In this document: in pieces, positions 10,165-21,361 of the stretch
Position numbering within the stretch: the stretch's first letter is position 1
Layout of the letters: every line of letters starts with the position of its first letter
DNA from: Branchiostoma lanceolatum
Lineage: Eukaryota > Chordata > Leptocardii > Amphioxiformes > Branchiostomatidae
Length of the DNA: 64,000 bases
Reading direction: 5' to 3'
Assembly: GCF_035083965.1 (NCBI RefSeq)
Contig: NC_089738.1
Location: forward strand, 19,246,734 to 19,310,733
Notes under the pieces: model-generated
What the model saw: the letters and a program-made list of their open reading frames with translations, nothing else
Told to the model about the DNA's origin: nothing
Database searches by the model: none
Translations under genes and position numbers: made by a program

Positions 10165-13100
10165 ATGTGTATTAACAAGAAGAGACTGGTGAAACATCTG
10201 ATTCTTCTGCTCATGATCTTGAAGAAAGGTGGACCGGCCAAACCGTGTGCACAACACTGTCTATCGTTTTGTGACTGTAGTTCCCAAGACCTCAGGGGTG
10301 TTCCTCAAGATCTACCCATAGGTGTCGTGAAGCTTCAGTTAAGAGACAACGACATCGTATCCTTGAGCCAGTCTGACTTTTCCAGGTACCCGAAATTGGA
10401 AGAGATCTTATTGCCTGCAAATAGCATAACCAGAATTCAGACGAACACATTCTCAAATCTGCTCCAGCTTGAAACGTTGGATCTGGGTTTCAACCAAATA
10501 ACAATTATCGAACCTGGTTCAGTTTCAAATCTCCCAAAGCTGTCTTTGCTTAGTTTGTACTACAACAAGATAACTGCCATTCATCTTGGTTCATTTTCAA
10601 ATCTCCCAAAGCTGTCTTTGCTTAGTTTGTACTCCAACAAGATAACTACCATTCATCTTGGTTTATTTTCAGGTCTACCCCAACTTACCTATATGTCCCT
10701 GAGTCGCAACCAGATAACTGTCATTGAGCCCAGTTTATCTTCTAAAAAACATCTACTGGATATGTCACTCTCCGCCAACAAGATAACTAACATTCACCCT
10801 AGTTTATTTTCAAATCAACCCCGACTGGAAACTTTGAGCCTTTCTAAAAACCAGATAACAATCATCCAGCCTGGCACATTTTCAAACATGCCTAAGCTGA
10901 ACTGGCTGCGCCTGGAATACAATCAGATAACTAGCATTCAAGCTGGTTCATTTTTCAATCTGCCCCAGCTACGGTGTTTGGACCTGCGGTTCAACCAGAT
11001 AATCAACATTCAGCCTGATTCACTTTCAAATCTAACCCAGCTTTTCAGGTTGCAACTTAAGTCCAACCTTATAAGTAGCATCCAGCCTGGTACATTTGCA
11101 AACTTCAACAATCTCGAATGTTTGGACTTGGACTCCAATAGGTTATATAACATTCCCATCGACATATTTTCAAACCTACCCCGGCTGAAGGAATTGTCCC
11201 TGAGCGATAATCAAATAAAGACACTGTCAGAATATCATGCCCTGATATTGATAGGAACTGTACACCTTACAAATAACCCATGGCAGTGTGACTGTAGAAT
11301 GGTAACATTCAGGGAAAATATGGCCGGGGCACAGTTTGAGGATGAAATCAAATGTAAAGAGCCCAGGCCGTTCTTTGGAAAGAAGCTCAAAGATATAAAC
11401 TCAGAGGATCTGATCTGTGAAGCACCGAGAATCGTGAGGTTCGAAGTGGTAGGTGCAAATAGTACCATGTTAAAAGGGGAGACACTCTTTTTGCTGTGTG
11501 AAGTTTCAGGCATCCCGACACCAGACATCACAGTCACTCTCCCGTCTGGGCAGAATGCAACTGTTGAGTCAGGAGGGAGAGTGACTGTGGGAGTGAATGG
11601 TACCATCACCATCAAAGATATTGCTGCAGCAGATTCTGGTCAGTACGTCTGTTTTACAGCAAGTCTTTTTGGTTCCGCGTCTGCCACACTGTCTACTGAA
11701 ATTGAAATGCTGACATCAGCACGCCCATCATTATATAAAACTTCATCATCGCCAAGTGCAATATCCGTTACACGTGGCAACAAAGATAGCGCCGCTGACC
11801 GAACTCTCCTCTACCTTTCTGTTTTCATTGGTGTTGTTGCGACCATGCTGATATGTTGTCCTGTCATTGTAATTTTCTATAAGAGAAGTGCCAAAAAGCC
11901 TCCACAAGTACCAGTAACCTGTGCTACTTTCAATAATGTTCTACCAGTTGTAACAGTACCCGATAGTGCTTTAGGGGGGCATGGGATTTCTTTCAACTCC
12001 GAGACATCCTCACTGGCTGTAACTAGAACGAGTGCCGGTGACCAAGGGGGTCAGGGTCGGGCTTTGACTCAAGGAACAGCCCAAGCGTCTGTATCAACTG
12101 ATTCCGTATCCAGGCAAGATATCAATGTATATGAAAATGACAATGTTGATGAAGTAATATCAACTCATTCCGTATACGGACAAGATATCAATGTATATGG
12201 AAATGACGATGATGTATTACCAACTGCAGAGTCTGTATCCGGGCAAGATATCGATGTATATGAAAATGATGATGACGTATTACCAACTCATTCAGTATCC
12301 GGACAAGATATCAATGTATATGAAAATGAAAATGTTGATGAAGTAATATCAACTCATTCCGCATACGGACAAGATATCAATGTATATGAAAATGACGATG
12401 ATGTATTACCAACTGCAGAGTCTGTATCCGGGCAAGATATCGATGTATATGAAAATGATGATGACGTATTACCAACTCATTCAGTATCCGGACAAGATAT
12501 CAATGTATATGAAAATGAAAATGTTGATGAAGTAATATCAACTCATTCCGCATACGGACAAGATATCAATGTATATGAAAATGACGATGATGTATTACCA
12601 ACTGATGAGTCTGTATCCGGGCAAGATATCAATGTATATGAAAATAATGATGACGTATTACCAACTCATTCAGTATCCGGACAAGATATCTATGCATATG
12701 AAAATGACAATGAATTAGTACCACCTGATTATTCCGTATCCGGACAAGATATCAAGCTATATGAAAATGATGATGCTGATGAAGTATTATCAACTGGTTC
12801 CGTATCTGAGCAACACATCAATATGTATAAGAAAGATGATGATGGTTCAATATCTGGATGTTTTGTGTCAATGAAACATGCCAATATGCACGACGACGGA
12901 GAGAACGCAATGTCTGCGGAGCATATTGAAATGCATGACGATGACGAAGCAATATTTGATGATATTGAAGATCAGATAGACGTTTCTGAGCATGACAGTA
13001 ACGATCAGAAAGCAAAGTTTGCTTCTTCCAAATCCATGTATGACAAAGGGAATGACAAAGAAACATCTGTCTCCTTTCAGCTAATGTCTAAGAATGAGAA

Positions 13101-13293
13101 AGCAGAACAAAGTGCTTCTTCTAGATCCATGTATGACAATGCGAAAAAGAAAGAAGCTTCTGTTTCTGCTCAGCTCATGTATAAGAAGGATAAAGCAGTA
13201 CAAAGTACTGATCAGTTAATCTATGGGAGGGACAAAGACGAAGCTACTGAAACTGCTAGTGTCTATGGAGCCTCTGAGGTGGGTCTAAACTAG
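10165..13293 (+). CDS. LRR-Ig single-pass receptor with tandem pYxN cytoplasmic repeats (1042 aa)
   Basis: One uninterrupted coding exon. Order: signal peptide (~1-25, core LILLLMIL); LRR N-cap with CxxxCxCxxxxL (~28-51); thirteen 24-residue leucine-rich repeats (~54-365, LxxLxLxxNxI); LRR C-cap NNPWQCDC (~370-420); one Ig domain with both Cys (LLCEVSG..DSGQYVCF, ~425-510); TM helix (~547-573); ~470-residue acidic tail. The tail carries twelve ~21-residue units, SVSGQDINVYENDDDVLPT (residues ~647-899); eleven keep Tyr-x-Asn, and one more YDN lies near the C-terminus. pYxN is the Grb2-type SH2 ligand. LRR-Ig proteins are an expanded, presumably innate-immune or adhesion family in amphioxus; the ligand is unknown. 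The start fits the signal peptide. AATAAA signals follow at 13329 and 13383. Confidence 0.92.
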   Translation: MCINKKRLVKHLILLLMILKKGGPAKPCAQHCLSFCDCSSQDLRGVPQDLPIGVVKLQLRDNDIVSLSQSDFSRYPKLEEILLPANSITRIQTNTFSNLLQLETLDLGFNQITIIEPGSVSNLPKLSLLSLYYNKITAIHLGSFSNLPKLSLLSLYSNKITTIHLGLFSGLPQLTYMSLSRNQITVIEPSLSSKKHLLDMSLSANKITNIHPSLFSNQPRLETLSLSKNQITIIQPGTFSNMPKLNWLRLEYNQITSIQAGSFFNLPQLRCLDLRFNQIINIQPDSLSNLTQLFRLQLKSNLISSIQPGTFANFNNLECLDLDSNRLYNIPIDIFSNLPRLKELSLSDNQIKTLSEYHALILIGTVHLTNNPWQCDCRMVTFRENMAGAQFEDEIKCKEPRPFFGKKLKDINSEDLICEAPRIVRFEVVGANSTMLKGETLFLLCEVSGIPTPDITVTLPSGQNATVESGGRVTVGVNGTITIKDIAAADSGQYVCFTASLFGSASATLSTEIEMLTSARPSLYKTSSSPSAISVTRGNKDSAADRTLLYLSVFIGVVATMLICCPVIVIFYKRSAKKPPQVPVTCATFNNVLPVVTVPDSALGGHGISFNSETSSLAVTRTSAGDQGGQGRALTQGTAQASVSTDSVSRQDINVYENDNVDEVISTHSVYGQDINVYGNDDDVLPTAESVSGQDIDVYENDDDVLPTHSVSGQDINVYENENVDEVISTHSAYGQDINVYENDDDVLPTAESVSGQDIDVYENDDDVLPTHSVSGQDINVYENENVDEVISTHSAYGQDINVYENDDDVLPTDESVSGQDINVYENNDDVLPTHSVSGQDIYAYENDNELVPPDYSVSGQDIKLYENDDADEVLSTGSVSEQHINMYKKDDDGSISGCFVSMKHANMHDDGENAMSAEHIEMHDDDEAIFDDIEDQIDVSEHDSNDQKAKFASSKSMYDKGNDKETSVSFQLMSKNEKAEQSASSRSMYDNAKKKEASVSAQLMYKKDKAVQSTDQLIYGRDKDEATETASVYGASEVGLN
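12103..12861 (+). repeat. In-frame minisatellite encoding YxN docking repeats; 189-bp higher-order unit
   Basis: Twelve in-frame units of 20-22 codons. Units 2-4, 5-7 and 8-9+ form a higher-order repeat of exactly 189 bp (the TACGGACAAGATATC junction recurs at about 12172, 12361 and 12550), near-identical at DNA level, so the array expanded recently. Unit 12 has lost the motif (YKK). Copy-number polymorphism is likely. Confidence 0.9.
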
Positions 13294-13328
13294 GACTACC
13301 CATGAAAAAACATGTACTGCTGTAATGT

Positions 13329-13388
13329 AATAAATCGAGATGTGATAAAATTTACATCTGTGTGTTTTATTGTGACGTGTAAAATAAA
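13329..13388 (+). terminator. Polyadenylation signals of the LRR-Ig gene
   Basis: Two AATAAA hexamers, at 13329-13334 and 13383-13388, lie 36 and 90 bp after the stop codon, followed by GT/T-rich sequence. These are the natural 3' end signals for the receptor transcript. Confidence 0.65.
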
Positions 13389-14164
13389 TGATATAAAAAA
13401 CCATGTTGATATCCTGTTCTTATTTCCACACTCGTCTCTTTTATCAAGATTACTACAACCATTCTGATCTAAGTTGTGGAACGGAGATCATGCAGCTTAT
13501 GACTGGACGTCTTGTGCTGCGATGTTAGTGCATGGCAAGAAGGTGATTAATGTTTACAATGTTTCCACTGCAGAGGCGTTATGCATTGTAAGTAATATGT
13601 CAAAGTGAAAACCCTTACTTGTCATCTTCTCTTGTCTTAACACATGTCCAGACTTTTACATGTTTTCTTAATGTCTCAGGGGCCTTTAGAATTCACACAT
13701 TACAAAAAAATTCGCTGCAAATGCACAGTTCTAAGTATGAAATTAATTTTTCTTTTCCCGATTCTTTGATTTCTTATGTAGGCATGATATCAATGAATAT
13801 TTTGAAATGACGATTACCAAGTATTACTAACTGATATCGTATCAAGGCAAAATATACATATCATTGTATTTGAAAACTATAGTCCCCTCACCTCGTACAT
13901 TGGGTGTCATGTTTCTCATTATGCAGATAATGTCCTTATTTTCATAAATCATATCAGCTGATCATCTTTTCTATCCAAGTAACACAAGTCGTTCAATGTA
14001 TGAAAGTCTTATTTTAGCAAAGAAGGCTGTTGTAGCATTTCTCCAAGAAATTTACCGGTCCCCCGAGTGAATTGTCGTCTTGGGAAGGTTTTGTCTGTGA
14101 TCCTTAATTATCGTCCAATAACGCCATCCGTGACTAACCGAATGATTCTTAAGTGACTCCACTT
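13389..14164. other. Intergenic gap between convergent LRR-Ig and RTK genes
   Basis: No gene, clear element or strong structure seen. It should hold the 3' UTR of the minus-strand RTK that stops at 14165. A short piece (about 13786-13870) resembles the receptor tail repeat (GGCATGATATCAATGAATAT.., CTGATATCGTATC) and may be a decayed spill-over of that minisatellite. Confidence 0.35.
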
Positions 14165-17100
14165 TCAGAAGTACAATGCCTCCGACTCAATGAAATCTGA
14201 GTCTAAGTCTAGCACTTCTATCTGCTCCTCGCCGATGACTTTAGCGCTGCCTTGCCGCTGTTTCCTTTTGTTATTTTTTGGGGGAACTTTGTAGTAAACC
14301 GCCCCGATCTTAGCACCATATTTCGAGGATCTCCCCGACAGTCGAGGATTAACAAACTGGACCTCGGCAGAGTTCGAGTCAGAGTTGTCCTTGCCTTTCT
14401 CTAGCCGTTTGTTTTTCCGGGGAGACCTGTTGGACACGCCTTTGTTCGCCTGAATCTGGTCACGATCCTTTGATGAATCATCCCCCTGACCAATGGTGAC
14501 ATCCTTCGCTTCATTGGATCTCCTGACATCTTCAACAGATGGTTGAGAAGTCTCAGCTCTGTTTTCTTTAAGATCCTCCGATGCTTGAGACGTTCCCGAG
14601 GTACTGGACGCCTCCAGGCTTTCCTTGGAAGACGCGAGGCTGTCTGTGAAGATTCCCGAACTCTTCTCGTCGTCTGAAGACGCGGAGGAGAGCTTGAGGT
14701 AGCTGACGTCAGCGTTCTTCTCCACCAGGCGGTCCAGCTCCAGGTGCAGCTGCTGGAACCCCGGGCGGCTGAACTCGTCCCACTGCCAGCAGCTCAGCAT
14801 CAGGTTGTACCTGTGGCAATCAAGTCATTGAAAAGTTACTTCTGTGATAGATAATTATGAATATAGATATAGATATATATATAGAATATAAAATATACCG
14901 CTATCGCCTGCCTTTACGCATAAAATTGTCTCCAAATTAACGTAGAATGTGGTGATGGTTGGTGGCAAGTGCAAGTTCCCCTTAGCATGAAGTAGATGTG
15001 TCAAATTTATTTTGTTTCTTGCATTCAAGTTAAGTAAACACCAAAATCTATACAAACCCACCTCACCTCAGCACTACTCGTCAGCGCCCTGTATAATGAA
15101 CATTATTCAGCTCTGCTGCTAAGCTGAGGACATGGCAACAGCATAGAAAAAAACAAGTGCCAAATTGAAATCGCCGTGGCAACATCTGTCCACCATTTAG
15201 GTTAACTTTTAATCTGAAGTACATTGAATAACACATTCTACATTACAATTTTGAGGGGGCAATTGCTTTGGAAGAGTCTTTTTTGTGCACATATGCAGTA
15301 AACGAAAGTTTTTACGTACAGTTCCCAGGGGCACCCCTGCGGGCGATGCTCTCGGTGTCCCCTGCGCAGTTCCTCCAGCAGGGTGCTTCCCAGACTCGGG
15401 TAAGGAACGTCCCCTAGCGCCGCGATCTCGTACAGCACCACTCCGAACGACCAGCTGTGGAGGTGGGATGTTCATATTGTATTTGTTACTACCCCAAGTT
15501 CTGTAAAAGTTAAGCGTCCATCTGACATAACTGCAACCCTCAACCCTGGGACGACCGTTTTATCCCAAATCGACCACCAAATTTTTGTGTACGCAACTCT
15601 ATCCAACACTTCAGATTTTGAAAATATAATTTTGGATGTACATTTGTCTACAGTCAATCTATCACCTGTTGAAATTCATGCTAGTTTCTCTTTTATTTAT
15701 ACGTGCACGTGTGATTAAAAGATGTAGGAATTCGAAGATTGGGGTTTGCAACCGATTTGTCCGAAATACTTCACCAGAATCATTCCCTATATGCAGGTAG
15801 ATGTTTTAAACCCAGGTACTCACACGTCGCTCTTGCTTGTGTATCGGCCCTCCCTCAGCAGCCTTTCCGGCGCCATCCACCTGACGGGGATCTTCTGCTC
15901 CGCGTCCTGCCGCTGGTAGCCTCGCTCGTAGACGTCTGTGGCCAGCCCGAAGTCTGCGATCTTCACCACCAGGTCCTCTCCAACAAGAACGTTCCGGGCG
16001 GCCAGGTCGCCGTGCACGTACCCAGCCTCGGATATGAAGATCTGCTCCGACAACAACAGAATTTGGTAACAACAAGCTAGATCTTCTTCAAGAAACAAAA
16101 ATATCAATGTTCAGTCTAAAGAGTTGTCAGCTTTGCTCTGCGCTAAGTGACTCATGTGCTTGGACTGCGTATTCCTTGGGATCATATTTTCATTAACGTT
16201 CGATCCGTAGAAAGACAAATACTATACTGTAACAGTATACTTTGGAACTCACCATGCCGTTTGCTATCTGCCGTCCGATCTGGTACATCTTCAACTCCGT
16301 CATGTCATAGACGCTGTTCAACACGTTCGCCAGCGGCTGTGGGGGAAGAAATGCAGCTCTAAAGGTACAAGTATGATAATTTCAGTACAAAAACAAAGAT
16401 GTCTCAGACATAAAGCCAGCCTGCAAGTAGCCTGGAACCGATCCTATTCTAGCTTCAGTTAGCTTCTCTGCTCGCGTCCAAGCATAATACGACATACACG
16501 TCTTTGATTTTTAAAGCTTCTAGTCTGCTGGCGTAGAGGACTTAAGAAAAAGACTAGTAGACAACTTTTCGACCAACTCACAACCACAGATGTCCTTACT
16601 GTCGACAATGACATGTAGTAGGACGGGACGCCATGGACAGCTATATGTAACAGGGTCTGAGATAGGGGCTTTATGCTCTTGCTATATCAGATGTCTTCAA
16701 ATATGCCTAGATCTTCTCACCTGTCGGCACTTGAGCAGGAACTTCTTGAGGTCTCCATACGCCATGTACTCCGCGACCAGGTAAGGCGGGTTGGACAGCG
16801 TGCAGCAGCCGACCAGACCCAGCAGGTTCTGGTGCTGCCCCAGATTTATGGTCGTCTCGATCTCACGGACAAACGTCGCCTTCTCTTCTACAGTGGCGCC
16901 ATCTAGATGCATAACATACATAATAAATTGGTCATGAGAAAGTGCTGCTGTAACAAATCTTACATTGATGCAGCAAAGGTTAATCTTGCACCAAACACAA
17001 AAGTGGGCATTTCCTCTACACTGACGCCATCTACACATGGCGGAGTGGGCCCTACAGCATTTCAGTTTACTTGAGTACAAGCACAAAGTACAAACTCATT

Positions 17101-20100
17101 TAAGGCCTAGTCTACGGCCCTCTTAAGCGTCACTGACCATCCAGTTTGGCCACGTTACGTAGTAGGTCGGACTTGCCGCTGAATTTCGTGCGTACAGACT
17201 GCATGCCTAGTATAGAATTTGAATTCTGTTTTGTTCTTCACATTCTTTATAACAATAAGCTACTTCATGGTTTGAAGCGTGCGTGTGCAGTTTGATGCAT
17301 CCTGGGTAACATATCAAAGTCATTCTTACTTTATGGCCAGAGGCCTCCATCTTTGACGCAATGAAATCCACAATGTATTAAAAAAAACTGCGCAATTCAG
17401 ACTTTGAACTAGCTTATTGCTGGGGCTTACCATGAACAGTCTTGACCACTACAGTCCTGTCCGCTGGCAGTCCGTCTGCAGTTCTCCTGAGAGTCGCCAG
17501 GTGGACGACCCCGAAGGCGCCCCTGCCGATCTGTTCCCTCAGCTCCAGGTGGTGCCGGTCCACTTCGTACTTCAGGAACTGTGGCCGGGTGGGCACCGGC
17601 GGGGGCACCTGTTCCAACGGGTACACGCGGTCTGTGGGAGAGATTGCAAATTATGTTTAAGAAGCCGCTTCACGGTCTAAACTTCACACTCCGTAGCCGA
17701 CTCCCTTAGCATACTATTCACTCTATTTGGCGAATTTCTGCAATTTGTCCAGCCATCCACGGAGCCTGGTAGAGGCTATCGTTAAGTAAGCGGTTTCGTG
17801 GTTAAAAGTGCGCATCCACGAGGTCAAAGATCAAGTGCAGGCAACAAATCTATTCCCAAATCGTGTGAATAAAATCTAACACATAGACGTACCTAAGATG
17901 AACGGATGGAAGTACCAACGCCCCTTCTGTGTCTCGGCGCGCGCTCGTTTTTTCTTCCCCCACCAGCACCTCAGCCCTCCCGCCAGCAGGATCGCGACGA
18001 CCAGCGTTGAGCCCAGTGCGATCAGCGCGATCTCCAGCGGTGTCATCTGGCTATTAGCAAGTGTGGTAATATGTGAGCCTTCTGAAATTTCAAGAAAATG
18101 CTTGCGGTGAATCATACTATCAAAAACGCACCAAATATGACACGTGACTCGATAAAGACTTTAACTTAAAATTTGTATGTTCAAGTCATTTACATCTTCG
18201 GAGTTTGAAAATTAAGTGCATTTCAGATAGATGAAAAAACCCTCCTCCGAATGCATGCCCATCACTACTACACCCTGCTTCAGGTTAAGGTTCAAATGAA
18301 GAAGTTACCTCAGCACTTACAGCAAAGAAGCAACTTTGCAATGGTGCTTGTATTCTCGTTTGATTTTTGAAATCATTATCACCAGGCAGAATTCTTACCA
18401 GTAGTCACTGCTGTCACACCAACAGGTGGAATCGCAGCTACAGCGATCGGTTTGGGCCCTGAAATTGAAGGGAAAAAAGATACATCTATCAAATTGTTCC
18501 CAATATGGTCACAAACAAAAGAAAATGAATATGTAAAGCAACATTGTTATGTGGGTAACTACTCCGAGAAGAATAACTTTGTTTTTCAATTATTTTGACA
18601 AAAATAGACGATCAAACATGTTCCATAACGGGCCATCAGAGGTCTTAAACTGTTACTTAGAAGAATAAACTTACCGACTTCAACTGTGGCATTCTTGACC
18701 GACGAGTTGCCCAAGTAGTTCCAGGCGACCACAGTGTACACGCCGGAGTCTTCCATGGTAACATCTGTGATTGTCAGGGTGCCCAGAGTGGCGTTCACCA
18801 CTGTGGCAGTAGGGAGAGAACCGTCCAACCTGCCCCACGCGTATGTGGCAGGCGGGACACAGTCGGCTGTTGCCCGCAGAACCACGGTGTCGCCTTCCGT
18901 TACAGTGGGACTGGGCGTCACCTCGACTTGTGGTACCTCTGGAGCATCTTTATGAAACGGAAAAGTATCAAGTTGTCTTAAGGTGTAAGAATAAAGCGTA
19001 CCACCATGTAGTAAAGACAGTAATGCAAATACAATGAATGTAGTGGAAAACGAAGTCAAGGGAAATCAAAAACAGGAGATTCAGTCAAATAAATTCGCAT
19101 TCCCACCATTTCCCATTTTCTTTCTCCATTTTTTCTTGAAGAGTTACTTTATACTTTAAACTTACAGTGGACGATGAGTTGTCTCTCCGCTTCGTGTTCA
19201 GAGACATCCGAGAAGGAAGCCGTGAAGGTGTAGTTCCCTGCGTCAGCCGGGCCTGTTCCGTTCAGCAGCAGGCTGGAATCACCGATAAAGCTAACCCGGT
19301 CCTATATAAAGCGAGAGGAGGAAATAATGCGTTACACATTTATCCTGTACAAGGTCCTGTTTGATATTCATCAGGTGTTGCTGTTATTCCATATGTAAAA
19401 TGTTCTTCGTTTACGTTTGTTCTAGTACGGCGGGCGTTACAAACTTCCGGGGACCTTTGACCCTCTCCTGGTCCCCGGAAGTTGGTAACCCACTAGAATT
19501 AACGTGAACGAAAGACATCTAGCCGAAGGAGTGATATACAATGAGGCTCACCAATACATTTACAAAGTCGTCGTCAAGAAAGCATCACATTTGTCTTGCA
19601 CAGAATGGCACTTACTTTGTAGTCTTCGAACCCGATAACTAAGTCCCCTATCCGTCGCATGATGCAGTTTCCGTCGGGATCCTTCCAGACCTCGTGTAGT
19701 ATGGAGCCGCCCGGACGGAGACTGTAGGTCCAGTTCAGCTGCGCAGCCCCGCCCGAGACAACCTCGCTGATGCCGTCGTCGCGAAGGTAAACATCGTTCT
19801 CTACTGTAGGAATTTTGAAGATAGGCACAGAATTAAAACAGGGAATACATCTGTAAGTAGTAAGCAGATGTAAGATCCAGTCCAGTTTCAGTGTTAACGT
19901 GCGACATTGCGTCTTTTCTGCAGGTTTCAAAATGTACACTACTAGCAAAACATACTAGACGTCGCACCATCAGGCGTAAAGCACTAAAACTGAGTTCGAA
20001 CATTGAATTTGCTCGAAGATTGAAATTAAAACAACGATGATTTAAGAGTGAGATTTATCAATGCAACATTAAAAATCCATGAGGTATGGTCGATTCAGAT

Positions 20101-21326
20101 ATCGGTGTCCAAGGCTTTCTTAAAAAGGTCTCGATAACAATATTTTGTTTTGTTTTTCAAAATCAAGTAGCTGTCTTTTGGTACCCTGGTGAATTACGAG
20201 AATTGAAATTACACTTTTATTCAAGGTGAGCATCATTTGCCTTGTTTGCTTCCCTCAGAAGTCGACTACCTAAATTTGCCGGTAACGGGATATTACAGGA
20301 AATCATCTATACTGATAAGGTGAAATCTGAAACGGTACCTGGCAGTGTAGTGGATGGTGCCGTGGTTGTGACCGGAGTCGTTGGAGATGTAGGGAGCGTG
20401 GCACCAGGCGTTGTAATCGCAGGTGTAGCTGTAGTGGCGGTTGTAACCACTGTTGTCGGTGTCGTTGACTGGGGTGTGATTGTGGTTACGGTACCGATAG
20501 GAAGAGTTGTTGTCGGTTCAGCCCCTGCGATTGTCGTTGTGCCATGTGTAGCAATGGAAGGATGCGTCGGCATGGTTGTTGACTGAGTAGTTGTTTTCGT
20601 TGTGGCTGCTTGGGTTGTCGTTGTGCCTGCAGGTAAGGTAGTGGTCGTTGCCTGAGTTTGTGTGGCCGCTTGGGTTGTCGTTGTGGTGTGTGTAGCACCA
20701 GTAGGATTCGTCGGCCAGGTTGTCGGCCTGGTCGTTGCGACTCCTTGGGTTGTCGTTGTGGTGTGTGTAGCACCAGTAGGATTCGTCGGCCTGGTTGTTG
20801 ACTGAGTAGTTGTTGTCGTTGCGACTCCTTGGGTTGTCGTTGTGCCATGTGTACCAAAGGAAGGGTACGCCGGCCTGGTTGTTGTCGTTGCGACTCCTTG
20901 GGTTGTCGTTGTGGTGTGTGTAGCACCAGTAGGATTCGTCGGCCTGGTTGTTGACTGAGTAGTTGTTGTCGTTGCGACTCCTTGGGTTGTCGTTGTGCCA
21001 TGTGTACCAAAGGAAGGGTACGCCGGCCTGGTTGTTGTCGTTGCGACTCCTTGGGTTGTCGTTGTGGTGTGTGTAGCACCAGTAGGATTCGTCGGCCTGG
21101 TTGTTGTCGTTGCGACTCCTTGGGTTGTCGTTGTGCCATGTGTAGCACCAGTAGAATGTGTTGGCAGAGTTTGCAGGGTTGCAGTTGTTGGTTTTGTTGT
21201 TGTTGTTGTTGGCGCTGTTATTGTATTCAGCGTCGATTCTGGAGTCGTTTCCGGTAAAGCTACGACTGAAACAGCGAGAAAAAATGTTTCAGGAAGAAAT
21301 TGTTCTTACTTGCATGCATATATATA

Positions 21327-21361
<35 letters not shown>

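Noticed and set aside
13619-13810. Plus-strand 63-aa frame after the LRR-Ig gene
   Set aside because: No motif or splice support; lies past two poly(A) signals.
20486-21148. Long Q/R-rich minus-strand open frame
   Set aside because: It is an alternate frame over the RTK A mucin repeat; the Thr-rich frame joins neighbours in phase and matches RTK B.
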